DNA of 64,000 nucleotides from positions 7,744,938-7,808,937 of the forward strand of contig CM019716.1 of NCBI GenBank assembly GCA_009760885.1, in the 5' to 3' direction. The translations under genes and the position numbers were made by a program. Positions 9,700 to 20,555 of the stretch are shown piece after piece (position 1 is the stretch's first letter; each line of letters starts with the position of its first letter). Below the pieces are notes generated by a model. The model was given only the letters and a program-made list of their open reading frames with translations, had not been told where the DNA came from and did not search any database. Source of the DNA: Achatina immaculata (taxonomy: Eukaryota; Mollusca; Gastropoda; Stylommatophora; Achatinidae).

Positions 9700-11500
9700 A
9701 TGAAATTTAGAAGCTTCAGAAAATTTAACCTAGAATTATTCCTTAATGATTTGCAAGCATCTTCACTTACACACGTGTACCAACTAACAAACCCTGATGA
9801 GGCAATAGAATATTGGCTAAAGATCTTCAGAGATAAATTAGACAAACATGTCCCCATGAAAGAGGTGAGAGTAAAATACCAGACGAAGTCACCTTGGATA
9901 ACACCTGAAATATCCATGAGAGAACGTGATCGGGCGCACAAAATCAAGGACTTTAGGACCTACCGTTCACTCAGAAACAAAGTTCAATACTTAATAAGAC
10001 AAGAGAAAAAAATACTTTAGGAATCTAGTACAGAATAAAGCAGACAGTTAATCAATTTGGAAAGCCATATATACCCTATCGAATAAAAGAAAAGAATTTG
10101 ATTTTCAAGCCATAAATCGTGCATACACTAGCGCACATACCAGTACACATTTCAGAGAAGAAATCAACGTTCTTAAATCATCAATATCAGCTCCTGTATG
10201 TGACTTACATGAGCTACAAACATTCCTGGACAGCAGATGTTTTAAAAAGTTACACATTCCATTCTTAACAGTCAGTGAAGTTCACAGTTATCTCTTAACC
10301 TTAAAAAAAAACAATACAGCTGGGCTTGATGATAGTAGTAATATGATCTTACGTTATGCTGCACCTGTCATTTCACATACACTAACATACATTTACAATA
10401 AAGTGTATCCTCGCTTTAAATCTGGCTCATTCAACAATCTTACCAACTATAGACCAATATCCATATTATCTTCATTATCAAAACCACTCGAAAAACACAT
10501 ACACAAAATAACTCTACAACACATGCGAGAGAACAATTTACTCATAAACAGTCAGTCAGGCTTTAGACCCAACCATTCCTGCTACACAGCTCTTACCAAA
10601 ATGATAGAAAACTGGTTAGTAAACATAAATGACGACAGACTATGTGGTGCCATCTCTGTCGACTTTAAAAAGGCATTTGATATGACTGACCACGATATTC
10701 TTGTAAGAAAAACAAAGGCTTATAAATTGCACCGTGACTTAATAAAATTAATTGCATCATTTCTTTCAGACAGACAACATTCTTCAACAATTTTCTGTCA
10801 AATTCTGCGATAGTTGACACCGGTGTTCCGTGAGGTTCTGTTCTAGGCCCCTTGGTCTTTGGTATCTATATCAATGATCTTCCACTTCATCTTAAACACT
10901 CTTCTTGTGACCTTTTTGCCGATGATTGCACAGTCTACACCAGTGACTACGAATGTAGTAATCTAGACCAACTCTTCAGGTCGAGTTATACAATTTAATT
11001 AAATGGAGCAAAAACAATGGCATGATTATAAAAACTGATAAAACAAAATCAATGCTCATAACAACAAGACATCCAACCAGAAAACGCAACAAAAACAACA
11101 CTTCGGCTCAGCACGGAAACATCACAGATAGAAAACGTTAGCGAGCACAAAACACCAACATCTGACCTGGAACTCTCATGTGCACAGTCTAACAAAACTC
11201 ATCGCACAAAAAGTATACCAGTTAACCAAAATTAAGCACTTCATCGATCAAGACACAGGGAAGACGTACTACATGTCACATATACAAACACATTTAGACT
11301 ATTGCTCAACAGTTTGGGATGGTTGCTCATTGTCAAATACAAAGAGGCTCTGCTCACTCCAAAAGCGAGAAGTAAAGCTTATTAGTGACAAAGATCAGGC
11401 ACAAACAACTAACCAAGCCCAAACGTATCAAAATACTTGCCTCTTAAGAACAGGTTCCTCTTCAACAAAGCCAAGTTAGTACATCAAATTCTTTCACGGC
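9700..11500 (+). pseudogene. LINE-B reverse transcriptase and C-terminal region, broken
   Basis: The part from 9700 to 10020 is the linker after the endonuclease. RT landmarks follow: NYRPISILSSLSKPLEK at about 10445, SGFRPNHSCYTAL at about 10555, VDFKKAFD at about 10660 (motif A), GSVLGPLVFGIYINDLP at about 10835 and FADDCTVYT at about 10915 (catalytic motif C). Past it, HLDYCSTVWDGCS near 11295 is the conserved C-terminal block of CR1/L2-like elements. The glutamine usually found before GSVLGPL is a TGA stop here, and several frameshifts separate the blocks. Confidence 0.85.
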
Positions 11501-11824
11501 ATACACCCCCCCCCCCCTTATATATGGAACCTGTTTAAATTTAGCCAAAAGTGCAGCCAACGCTTGAACAACAAATGTCTTCCAAAACCTAGACTTCATC
11601 TTTACAAGAAAAGCTTTAGTTACTCTGCTGCTCATCTTTGGAATACCCTCCCATCCTGTATAAAAAGTATAAATTATACTCCTTTCTATTTATTTGACGT
11701 CGACTACATGCCTCCATGAATCATAAAACTTAAAAGTTATCTTAAACTGCTCTTACATACACTGAATACAGTTAATTGTTTATTCTGAATAGTCCCGAAA
11801 ATTTTGTTTAGTAGATAGTCATTT

Positions 11825-12045
11825 ATAATGTATGTAGTTACTTCTGTACTGAGTGAATGTTTAAGAGCGAAACGTAAATGTTATATTTTATTTTATGTCT
11901 CTCAGCTTCAATTTTACTATATTTGTTACATGAACAGCGTATTTGTAGAATGTCTGGAATAGAGTGAAAGATGTATGATAAAGGGCAGAATGTCAGACGG
12001 GCCTGCGTGCCCAATTCTTAACCCTTTTGAAATAAAGATCAATCA
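11825..12045 (+). terminator. LINE-B 3' UTR with poly(A) signal
   Basis: This is the segment shared with 2311-2570. AATAAA lies at 12031-12036, 9 bases before the CT microsatellite starts. Confidence 0.75.
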
Positions 12046-12055
12046 GTCTCTCTCT

Positions 12056-12096
<41 letters not shown>
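12046..12096. repeat. CT microsatellite at the LINE-B tail
   Basis: A TCTCTC run interrupted by CCC begins exactly where the (ATCA) tail of LINE-B ends. Confidence 0.9.
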
Positions 12097-12098
<2 letters not shown>

Positions 12099-12243
12099 GA
12101 TTTCTCTCCCTATCCATACATGAGTGCTTGTATAAGAGGTCATGTGTAGAAGTTACACAATTCGCATTTTGTATTTTAGTATTGTTAGACGTTTATATGT
12201 TAAATCGGTATGTCATATGTTTGTAATACTGGTATTTTACTGA

Positions 12244-12665
12244 TGTTTGTGTAATGATACTAGTCTGTTGTTTGTGTAATGAAACTGTACTTGTGTTTGT
12301 ATACTGTTGTCTCTGTAATGGTACTATACTGTTGTCTGTGTAATGGTACTATACTGTTATTTGTATAATGATACTATATTGTTGTTTGTATAATGGTACT
12401 ATACTGTTATTTGTATAATGATACTATATTGTTGTTTGTATGATGGTACTCTACTGTTATTTGTATAATGATACTATAATGTTATTTGTATAATGATACT
12501 ATATTGTTGTTTTTATAATAATACTATATTGCTGTTTGCATAATGGTACTATACTGCTATACTGTTATTTGTATAACGATACTATATTATTGTATGTATA
12601 ATGATACTATATTGTTGTTTGTATAATGGTACTATACTGCTGTTTGTATAATGATACTTTACTGT
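12244..12665. repeat. AT-rich 24-27-bp minisatellite, about 16 copies
   Basis: Variants of TTTGTATAATGATACTATAT and GTTGT recur with changes at a few positions (TAATGGTAC versus TAATGATAC; TATTGTTG versus TACTGTTA). Confidence 0.9.
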
Positions 12666-13112
12666 TTCTGAACGACTGTCTTGAAGTGATGAAATTGGCG
12701 TGCCAAATTCTTCGTACTATTAAAAAAAAAAAAATTTACTCTGTCCACCGTTCCAAGTTTTTAAGGCTCACTGCAGCAGGCACAGTCAACAGTCAACTAT
12801 CACTCACCCCCTCCCCAGCTACACTGCCAGTCCTCTGGTATATGGCCCGATTCCCCTCTAGACATGGTCTCTGCTATTACTATATGACTTTGTACTACCC
12901 AGACAAAACACAACAGATACGCCACTGTCTTTGTATAACTTGCTGGCGCGGCAAGGACAGTTATAAATGATCGTCACATGAAATAGGGAACTGTATCTGC
13001 AGGGTTTCTTTTTTTCTTTGACGGTAGGTCCGTGCCCTCCTGTGCACACAAGCCTGAGACTGTCCAGCCCAACGGAGATGAGAGCATGTGAGGATGTGTC
13101 CGGAGTTCATGG
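12666..13112. other. Unassigned sequence
   Basis: GGCGTGCCAAATTC followed by an A-run at 12697-12735 vaguely recalls the 3' end of LINE-B (GCGTGCCCAATTCTTAA), so a further decayed LINE tail is possible. No gene is recognised. Confidence 0.35.
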
Positions 13113-13279
13113 ATGATGGTCCTTCCTGGCTTACTAAATCCTAATGGTTATTCCTCTACTGGATACAGTCAGTCTCCATTATTAACAGCTTCTGGTCGCC
13201 TCTTTCTTTCTGGTTACTCCAAGTTTTCTTTTGTCTTATCCTGGTATGTCTTATCATTTTTGTCTTGGCCTTGTCCCAA

Positions 13280-14085
13280 TTCGTCTCCCGTACACGTGAA
13301 GTTTGGCGTGACACTGCAAATACAATCTACAGAATGGACCCATGTCTCCACAGACGGGAGGGCCATCATAGATGGAGGGAATAGGAGTTTCATCCGATTC
13401 CCAGATGGAAAAACCAGTAAGCAAGCACAGCCAACAGGAAGATGCTCATCAAACTACAGAGCAGAAACAACAGCACTCACAGAACATACAACTCACCAGA
13501 GAAAATTGTATGTTTAACCGACTGCAGATCTCTGCTAGAAGCAATACAAACAAACAATAAAACGACTCACAAACACAGGAAATTATCTCACAGCTAAACA
13601 AACTACGAAACTCAACTATAGTCCTACAATGTCGGAATAACTGGAAATGAAAAAAGCAGATGCCCTCTCCAAAGCAGGAAGCAAAATGAAACAGTTAACC
13701 ACCCACTAACATACTAAGAAGCAAAAACCATCATCCACAACAACGTAAACACCAGCTGCAAAAACAAAATCGAAAACAAAATCAAAACAAGACCCCATTC
13801 ATCAACTAGCAAACCAAAAGCTTTCAACTAAGAACAGGACACTGCAGATTTCTAAGCCACTTCTGTCACATCAAACTATCACATACAAATGAGTGTCCCT
13901 GTGGCTTTGGGATCCAGACACCAGAACACATCCTGGAAACCTATCCCAACCCACTGAAACCTCCAAGCACAGATCTGGCCTGAGGGAGAGGAACTGAAAG
14001 AAATGCCATGGGGCTCACATTCAAGCTTGGGGAAGACTGGATCAGGGCGACAGGGCTGTAGATTTAGCATGACCAGCCTTCCTTG
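13280..14085 (+). mobile_element. RNase H-bearing LINE remnant (3' portion)
   Basis: Across three shifting frames I can read an RNase H-like domain: WTHVSTDGRA (first Asp), SNYRAETTAL (Glu), DCRSLLEAIQ (second Asp) and GNEKADALSKAG (last Asp). It is followed by a CPCGFG...TPEHIL cysteine/histidine block typical of the C terminus of such elements. RNase H downstream of the RT is a feature of I-, Ingi-, LOA- and some Jockey-like LINEs. The RT part is missing, and multiple frameshifts and stops make it a pseudogene. Similar proteins are widespread in mollusc and arthropod genomes. Confidence 0.75.
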
Positions 14086-14260
14086 AAAGATGAAAGTGTG
14101 GCAGCTCTTCTTTCTTTCTACATGGCCCACCTGTCGTAATCTGTCAGCTTTCATAGCCGCGGCGGTTTGTGCTTCTTTGTACAAGCAATAGATTTCTCTG
14201 ATGAGCTGGACTCTCCGAACTCCGCACCATAACTGTCTGTTCTTCTAACGATCATACTGT

Positions 14261-14383
14261 CTATTTATAGATGTTGAGGGTTCCCGTCTTTTTATTTATA
14301 GATGATGAGGGTTCCCGTCTTTCTATTTGTAGATTTTGAGGGTTCCCGTCTTTCTATTTATAAATGTTGAGCGTCTTTGTCTT
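14261..14383. repeat. 31-bp tandem repeat, 4 copies
   Basis: CTATTTATAGATGTTGAGGG followed by TTCCCGTCTTT recurs at 31-bp steps. The last copy is degenerate. Confidence 0.9.
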
Positions 14384-14478
14384 ATCCTGATCTTAGTGGT
14401 AGATTAACTACTACTCAGTGCATTAGGCTAAACTTAGCAAGGATCCCCAACCCCTCCCCCTTTCCCTTCTTACAATGT

Positions 14479-14810
14479 TCATCATCATCATCATCATGTC
14501 CCGTGCCGACTGGCGTTGGCTATTATGCTTCTCCAGAGTATCCGATCCTTCATGCAGGCCATCAGCTCAGTTGGTGATCTCCTCTCACACCATCCCATCA
14601 GACTGTCCAGTATCATTTCTCTTGGTCTTCCTCTTGATCTTCTTCCTTCTATTTTTCCTGTTGTTATAATATTTTCAATGCCCCCTCTTCTCATTGCATG
14701 CCCTATGAAAGTACATTGTCTCTCTCTTATTTTTTTGACAAGATTTTTTTGTCTCTCCAGCTCTTCTCATACATTTTTCATTAGTTATTTTTGCTGTCCA
14801 GGGGATTCAA
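14479..14810 (-). mobile_element. LINE-C 3' end, 5'-truncated
   Basis: On the minus strand this reads MRRGGIENIITTGKIEGRR and SRGRPREMILDS, nearly identical to the end of the LINE at 37460-39530. It ends in an (ATG)n tail, seen on the + strand as CATCAT at 14479-14498. The match stops at about 14810. Confidence 0.9.
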
Positions 14811-14936
14811 CGTTCAACTCCTGACAAAAATTTCAGTAAACAGTAATCAGTGTTTGTAGATTTTTATTTCTCTGAAGCCGGGCCCTCTACTTTTCAGGGC
14901 CCCAAAGATAATCCTCCATTGTCTGCTAGACTTTTG

Positions 14937-15272
14937 TGTGCTGCTTCCTTCATGTGTTAGAGACACATCTCAGATGTCTTGTCATGTGCTGCTTCCTTCA
15001 TGTGTTAGAGACACATCTCAGATGTCTTGTCATGTGCTGCTTCCTTTATGTGTTAGAGACACATCTCAGATGTCTTGTCATGTGCTGCTTCCTTCATGTG
15101 TTAGAGACACATCTCAGATGTCTTGTCATGTGCTGCTTCCTTCATGTGTTAGAGACACATCTCAGATGTCTTGTCATGTGCTGCTTCCTTCATGTGTTAG
15201 AGACACATCTCAGATGTCTTGTCATGTGCTGCTTCCTTCATGTGTTAGAGACACATCTCAGATGTCTTGTCA
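14937..15272. repeat. 48-bp minisatellite, 7 copies
   Basis: TGTGCTGCTTCCTTCATGTG recurs at 14937, 14985, 15033 and on to 15225. The unit is a multiple of three and lacks stops in two frames, producing false open frames. Confidence 0.97.
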
Positions 15273-15377
15273 TGTTCTGTTGACAAGATCACATGCTCTG
15301 CTGACAAGATCACATGTTCTGTTGACAAGATCACATGCTCTGCTGACAAGATCACATGCTCTGCTGACAAGATCACA
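15273..15377. repeat. 21-bp tandem repeat, 5 copies
   Basis: GTTCTGTTGACAAGATCACAT and a GCTCTGC variant alternate directly after the 48-bp array. The last base triplets of the two arrays overlap, so the second array may have grown from the edge of the first. Confidence 0.95.
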
Positions 15378-16040
15378 TTTTATCCAGGTGCACATGTATG
15401 CTCACATATTGTTGTGTCTTCTTTTACTGTTTTTAATATCGCAGCCAGGATTCAGTGTGTAAAAAGATCACATAATCCATGCTGTAAGAAGTATTATTTT
15501 CAATATTTTATCTCAGAATGTAAACAGTTTCATGTTTCAGCTACTGAGAAAACTACAGACCCCCCCCACCCCCAACTCTCTCTCTCTCTGTGTATTTTGA
15601 GACCTTTGAAATGGAGATAACTCTTAGTATTTAAAAAATAACACGGTTATTTCTCTTTATACAATTCTTTAGAATATTCCTGTAAACAAATCAGATGTGA
15701 AAAGCTGTGAAAATGGTATATTTTCGTTATGAATAAAGTGAATTCCCTCTCAACAGAACACTGGAGACTACAGGCTAATCTACACGAATTTAAGTCCGTG
15801 CTAACTTAACTGTTCATGTGCTGAAACGGTCTCTAGACACATGTCATTCTCTGACCAGACTTAAGATGTTCAGGAAAAGAACATTGATGAGAAAATAAGG
15901 GGCACGCATGAAGACCTCCTGCTGACGACCGGATTCATCAAGGTGACCCATCTACGTGTCAAAAAGATTGAGAAAATGAAACTGGACGCAGAAGAAAAAA
16001 AATAACTTCAGCTTCAGTTACAAATCTTAGCAAAATATGG
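15378..16040. other. Unassigned sequence
   Basis: There is no long frame, transposon motif or tandem repeat beyond short C and CT runs near 15560-15590. Confidence 0.5.
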
Positions 16041-16454
16041 AACAACGAGGCTCGCACACAGTAAAGTGATACAACACGCTATTTATAACAACGAGGCTTG
16101 CACACAGTAAAGTGATACAACACGCTATTTATAACAACGAGGCTTGCACACAGCAAAGTGATACAACACGCTATTTATAACAACGAGGCTTGCACCCAGT
16201 AAAGTGATACAACACGCTATTTATAACAACGAGGCTTGCACACAGTAAAGTGATACAACACGCTATTTATAACAACGAGGCTTGCACCCAGTAAAGTGAT
16301 ACAACACGCTATTTATAACAACGAGGCTTGCACCCAGTAAAGTGATACAACACGCTATTTATAACAACGAGGCTTGCACACAGCAAAGTGATACAACACG
16401 CTATTTATAACAACGAGGCTTGCACCCAGTAAAGTGATACAACACGCTATTTAT
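16041..16454. repeat. 46-bp minisatellite, 9 copies
   Basis: AACAACGAGGCTTGCAC recurs every 46 bp from 16041. Copies vary at CACACAG/CACCCAG and GTAAAG/GCAAAG, so two sub-variants are interspersed. Confidence 0.97.
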
Positions 16455-16721
16455 GTCTAGCTTATTTGTGGAGGTTAACAAAACAAGCCCGAGTTTTATC
16501 AAAATGTTCTTTCTGGTTCTCTAGCAATAAACTATTTTATTCATAAAGTTAGCGCCGTCTGACCATAGAAGGCATTTCAGTACAGTAACTTTATTCATTT
16601 CTTTAGTAACTCTAATATTCTATTATCTCCATTCTGTCACTGGAACAAACTGCCACCCCCTGTCCCAACTTTGGGGATGGGTGTTGGTGGTGGGAGGTGA
16701 GGGTGGGAATAAAAGGTAAGG

Positions 16722-16980
16722 TAAGATCCCCGTTTCATGCCATTAAGGCATACTGTGGATACGGTGTTAGGCCCGTATTTCCATGGCCTTCAACACATGA
16801 AAGAGTGATGTGGTCAGTATCACGCCTGGCCGCATTTAACTTCCCAGAGTTCTATGGTGCCCATTTTTAGAAGCTGGGTCAACCCCGGGGACTTTTTGAT
16901 ATCGTGGTAAAAGATCAAAATATCCTACTGCTGGGATTTGAACTGAGCATCTAACCACTCAGCCAACCAGGCCACCAGTT
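16722..16980 (-). mobile_element. SINE-beta, tRNA-derived, full-length-looking
   Basis: On the minus strand the element starts with a tRNA-like head: TGGCTGAGTGG (A box, 16965-16955) and GTTCAAATCCCAG (B box, 16943-16931), with normal tRNA spacing. A body of about 180 bp follows that matches 28459-28632 in the opposite orientation, for example CTAAAAATGGG and GATACTGACCACATCAC. RNA polymerase III would read it from the internal boxes. Confidence 0.85.
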
Positions 16981-17829
16981 GGGGTGGGGTGGGGGAGGGA
17001 AGGTGGTACTTTTAAAAATAAATTGTATCATTTTATTAGGAAAATCCTAAATTTTCAAACTTCCACCAAGAAATGGACTAAAAAAAACAAAACAACTGAC
17101 AAACGTTGCTAGACTCTAGTAGAATCTCATTGAGAATGTGTTAATGATATATAGGAAAAAATGAAAGTAATAAACGTTGAAATGTTACATTTGTTAAGAA
17201 AGTGTGGAAATGAGAAAGTGTATTTACGTGACCAGTAATTCAAAGCGGAAGATTGACGCACGAACGATGTGGATTTTTTTGTGGGTGTCCAAGGGAGACT
17301 AGAGATGGGCGGGTACAAAACTTAGAGCCAGTTATCTACAGGAAGGGAGAGTACTCCAGCGAGAAGCCGCCTCTAGTGTATTCTCAATGTTTTACACCGA
17401 GGATGTTGGAGTTTAAACATTTCTCCACAAAATCAAGGACAGCCCAGGTATGTTATTGTTTACTGTACGCGTTATGGTTGCATACAGTTTTCGTTGAGAC
17501 ACCAGGCAGCCATTTTCCCTCTCTCATCTTTCATAATATTTTCTTTGTTTATTACATAACACGTTTAACAATGCGTGTGCATTGATACACTGGATTAGTG
17601 CAGAGAAACTGCAAAATATGAGATGTATTGAAGCAAAATTACGAAAAATATACCCCCGTTTTACACTGTTTTACATTGTTGAGTCATATAGTGACATGGT
17701 GTCAGTGGCTATAGTTTCATTCATCAGCTGAGACATACAAAATTATGGTTTCAGTAAGGTAAAGTAGAACAGTTACGCCACGGTGGCAGCTGGGAGATCT
17801 GGTGCTAGTGCCGATATTTTCCTTGACCT
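16981..17829. other. Unassigned sequence with a doubtful exon
   Basis: A 110-codon + frame at 17253-17585 crosses a GTATGT donor-like site at about 17448 (CCCAG then GTATGT). It shows no domain, and I do not call it a gene. Nothing else is recognised. Confidence 0.35.
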
Positions 17830-17835
17830 GTCAGC

Positions 17836-17996
17836 ACTTTGGCGGGCGACATGGTCAGCATCATGTCTGGATGCCTGTCCTTCCACAGCTTCAGCATAGC
17901 TACAACTGGGTGACTGGGACGTCTTCGATCGAATTCGAACCACTGACCTTAGATATGAGAGACTAGTTCACTGACACTTCGTCACTCTGGGGCTCA
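17836..17996 (-). mobile_element. SINE-gamma, tRNA-derived
   Basis: On the minus strand GGTTCGAATTC forms a B box, and GTGACGAAGTGTCAGTGAAC lies where the A box should be. The body block (ACATGGTCAGCATCATGTCT on the + strand) resembles 18308-18478 and 30905-31050. Confidence 0.65.
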
Positions 17997-18096
17997 TAGA
18001 TGCCTCCATAGGGCCACCTTTACCTGTGATTTTAGTGGTGATATATTTTTCTTACCTGTTCCACATCACTGAAGTGTTTAGCTGCAGCTAATATAG

Positions 18097-18307
18097 GGTT
18101 GGTTTCTATATTTTCTAAGACTTTTCAGTAAACCAGAGGGTTAATGTCTCTATTTTCTAAAACCTTTCAGTAAACCAGACGGTTAGTTTCTATATTTTCA
18201 AAGACCTTTCAATAAACCAGAAGGTTAGTTTCTCTATTTTCTAATAACTTTCAGTAAACTAGAAGGTTAGTGTCTCTATTTTCTAAGACCTTTCAGTAAA
18301 CTAGAAG
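18097..18307. repeat. 42-bp minisatellite, 5 copies, between two SINE-gamma copies
   Basis: GGTTAGTTTCTATATTTTCT and CTTTCAGTAAACCAGA recur at 42-bp steps (18139, 18181, 18223, 18265). The last unit abuts the next SINE copy without a gap. Confidence 0.95.
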
Positions 18308-18530
18308 GTGACGTGGTCGCCGTCACACTTGGCTGCCTTTCCTTCTCCAGCTCACGAAGGAGCCAGTTACCCATTTATACGGCTGGGTTGACTGGGACGC
18401 CTCTGGGTGGGTTGAAACCACCGATCTACCCCATGTGGAATGAGTGCACTAACCACTGCAGTACACAGACGACCCAGGAACGGAAGACGACGACGACGAC
18501 GACGAAGAAGAAGCAGAAGAAGAAAGAAGG
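18308..18530 (-). mobile_element. SINE-gamma second copy, with a GAC/GAA microsatellite beside it
   Basis: GTGACGTGGTCGCCGTCACA and GGCTGGGTTGACTGGGACGC match the copy at 17836-17996. The B-box region (GGTTGAAACCACCGATC) is diverged. On its right lies a GAC run followed by GAA (18487-18530). Confidence 0.6.
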
Positions 18531-19970
18531 CCTTGACAGTTACTTGTCTTGTGACTGGGTGAATCATATTTTGTCACTTTATACTGTTGCTCATTGTTCA
18601 CCGCACCAACATACGTATGTGGTTTCGTATGTGCATGCATGTTAGTGTACAAGTGTATATGTCATGTTGTATATGTTACTGTACAGACGTGTGTGTCATG
18701 TTTCTTGCTATATGTCATATTTTTCTGTGTAGAGACGTATATGTCATGTTGATATGTCATATATGTTAGTGTGCACACGTGTATATCATGTTGCTAAATG
18801 TCATATATGTTACTGCGAAGCTAAAGTGAGTGTGCGTATGGAAATTTTACTTGACATAAATTTGATGGCCATTTCCGTCAGTATCACAGTGCTTCTGTTA
18901 AGTTTATGACTAAGAGGACTTCTAATGAGGCTGCAGTAAGCACAGACAAGGTATATAAACTTTTCAGACGTTTTCGTAGAAGAGAATGAAAGGAGAAAAA
19001 AAAAGTAAAATGCTTATTTTTTTTAAAGTAATGGAAACGGAATTAAAACCGCATGAGAGGTAAAGAAAAGTGAGATACAGAGATGGCCGGAAGAAAGTAC
19101 ACCGATCAATGTTTCAGGAAATGAAACAAACAATGAAAAAAATTTAACACCAGAAGAAGAAAGGGACAAATGTCTTAGTGTTTTAAGTGTTCAGACTGGC
19201 CAGGCTTGCTCGTAGCTCTTAAAACACGTCGCCAGAGTTAAGGTGTTGAAGTTACGGTGACATTTTCATGCATATTCACGTCACTGCAAGACACTTAACT
19301 CAGTTTGTGCTGTTTCTAAAGCGCGGGTCTTTGTCTTTCTGTCTGTTTTTGTCTTCCTGTCTGACGGTGTGTATTACATATTTAGCTGGCCTTACCTGGG
19401 GGATTTTTTAAACCTCTTACCTGTCCTTAAATAACACAGCAGGTGTTTTGTGTTTGTTAAAAGAAACGCATTAAAGAAACCATCACAGCCAAAATATTAA
19501 CGATCAGGATCGAACAAAGACAGCTCCGTCCAACTGATAAGTGCTCGTATATAAGCGAGAAAAAGATTGCTTAAAACTAAACAACTTAACTTTAAAATTG
19601 CTTGACAGTTTATATCAACACAATTGTTTGAAATAATAACTGACTTCTCTCTGAAACTTTTAAGGTGTCAAAGGCACCACGTGGCTTCCCCGAGGGTTTT
19701 CCCCACAAACGCTTGTCCTTGACCTTTTTTGTTTTCGCTCTTACCTACTACATCCTCTCTGTTATTCATGTCCATACTCTTACTCCTTTACCCCTGAAGT
19801 GTCCGTCTTAGTGCTGTTTTTTTTTGGGGGGGGGGAGGATGGGGGGTAATAAGTTATCAATTATCCCGAGCACGTGCCCCAACCACCGCCAGTCTTTCCT
19901 CAACAATAGCTGCAAAGAGCTGCTTCTGCATGTCTGTAGCACAGTGCTCTTTCTTAAGGAACATTTTTTT
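18531..19970. other. Unassigned sequence
   Basis: 18600-18820 holds loosely repeated TATGTCATGTTG / TATGTTACTGT motifs. 19820-19850 is a T-run followed by a G-run. No gene or transposon is recognised. Confidence 0.45.
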
Positions 19971-20350
19971 TTATAAATAAGAAACTACGAGGATTTGGTA
20001 CGGTAAAGTAAGAGAACACAGTTTTGTAGGATTAGACCTGGAAAAAATCATAGACAAAGCACTTTAGTGAGACGTGAGAGAAAGAAAAATCACAAGAGAA
20101 TTACCTGAATGTATAAAATAGGAAAAAAGTAGGAGCAGCTTTATTACTTAACGATTACAAAGTTGTGACGTTTCGGCGTGAGCCTTAATCATACAAAAAC
20201 ATACAGGACGAAGAAGTAGAAAGAGGAGATAAAGTATAGATCCACATGAATACAAAAGAATTACCTGGGATTTGAACACGGACTCCGTTAGGTCGAGCAG
20301 CCGTCTAGCCATGAGAGAACAGCGTACTATCGACTTAGCCAACTAGCACC
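19971..20350 (-). mobile_element. SINE-alpha, interrupted by another insertion
   Basis: The minus strand carries a tRNA-like head (TGGCTAGACGG at about 20317-20307; GTTCAAATCCC at 20278-20268) and a tail shared with 20385-20555 and 58941-59188 (GGTCTAATCCTACAAAA, TTCTCTTACTTTAC). A 150-bp insert at 20108-20257 splits it and is flanked by an exact 11-bp repeat AGAATTACCTG. At its 3' end the element runs on into GTACCAAATCCTCGTAGTTT, which is the reverse complement (with a few changes) of the 5' end of the copy at 58941-59188. Confidence 0.8.
20108..20257 (-). mobile_element. Short insertion inside SINE-alpha with a hammerhead-like core
   Basis: The 150-bp insert is bounded by the target-site duplication AGAATTACCTG (20097-20107 and 20258-20268). 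On the minus strand it contains ATGATTA, a GGC-TCAC-GCC stem-loop, then GAAACGTC (20192-20167), followed downstream by AATAAAGC. The order is that of the hammerhead ribozyme core (CUGAUGA, stem II, GAAA) with two core changes. Such cores occur in Penelope-like elements and retrozymes. It may equally be a decayed SINE. Confidence 0.5.
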
Positions 20351-20384
20351 CCAAAAAAGGTGTTTTGTTGACATAGTCTTTAGT

Positions 20385-20555
20385 AACTGCTCAGCAGACA
20401 GCTAGGCGGCTGCTCGACCTAACGGACTCCGTGTTCGAGTCCCAGGTAATTCTGTTGTGATTTTTCTTTCTCTCACATCTCACTAAAGTGCTTTGTCTAC
20501 GATTTTTTTCCAGGTCTAATCCTACAAAATTGTGTTCTCTTACTTTACAATGATA
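20385..20555 (+). mobile_element. SINE-alpha, second copy in opposite orientation
   Basis: GTGTTCGAGTCCCAG at 20431-20445 is a B box, and the downstream block to TTCTCTTACTTTAC repeats the tail of the neighbouring copy. Together with 19971-20350 it makes a head-to-head inverted pair with about 35 bases between the heads. Confidence 0.85.

Larger units (their letters stand above)
8737..12045 (+). mobile_element. LINE-B: CR1/L2-like non-LTR retrotransposon, nearly full length but dead
   Basis: The order endonuclease, reverse transcriptase, C-terminal region, AATAAA at 12031-12036, and a short ATCAATCA-type tail is that of a Jockey/CR1/L2-group LINE. A second, 5'-truncated copy of its 3' UTR lies at 2311-2570. 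The coding part has several frameshifts and stops, so it cannot encode a complete ORF2. It would have mobilised itself by target-primed reverse transcription when intact. No target-site duplication is visible because a CT microsatellite follows the tail directly. Confidence 0.85.

Noticed and set aside
14494..14694. Independent host gene with an arginine-rich domain
   Set aside because: It is nearly identical to the C terminus of LINE-C at 39300-39514.
16931..16965. A functional tRNA gene
   Set aside because: The A and B boxes belong to a SINE head. The surrounding sequence does not fold into a full cloverleaf, and the body is shared with a second SINE copy.
17253..17585. 110-codon frame with a donor-like GTATGT inside
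   Set aside because: No domain, no signal sequence, no acceptor or promoter that fits. A single donor motif is too common to count.
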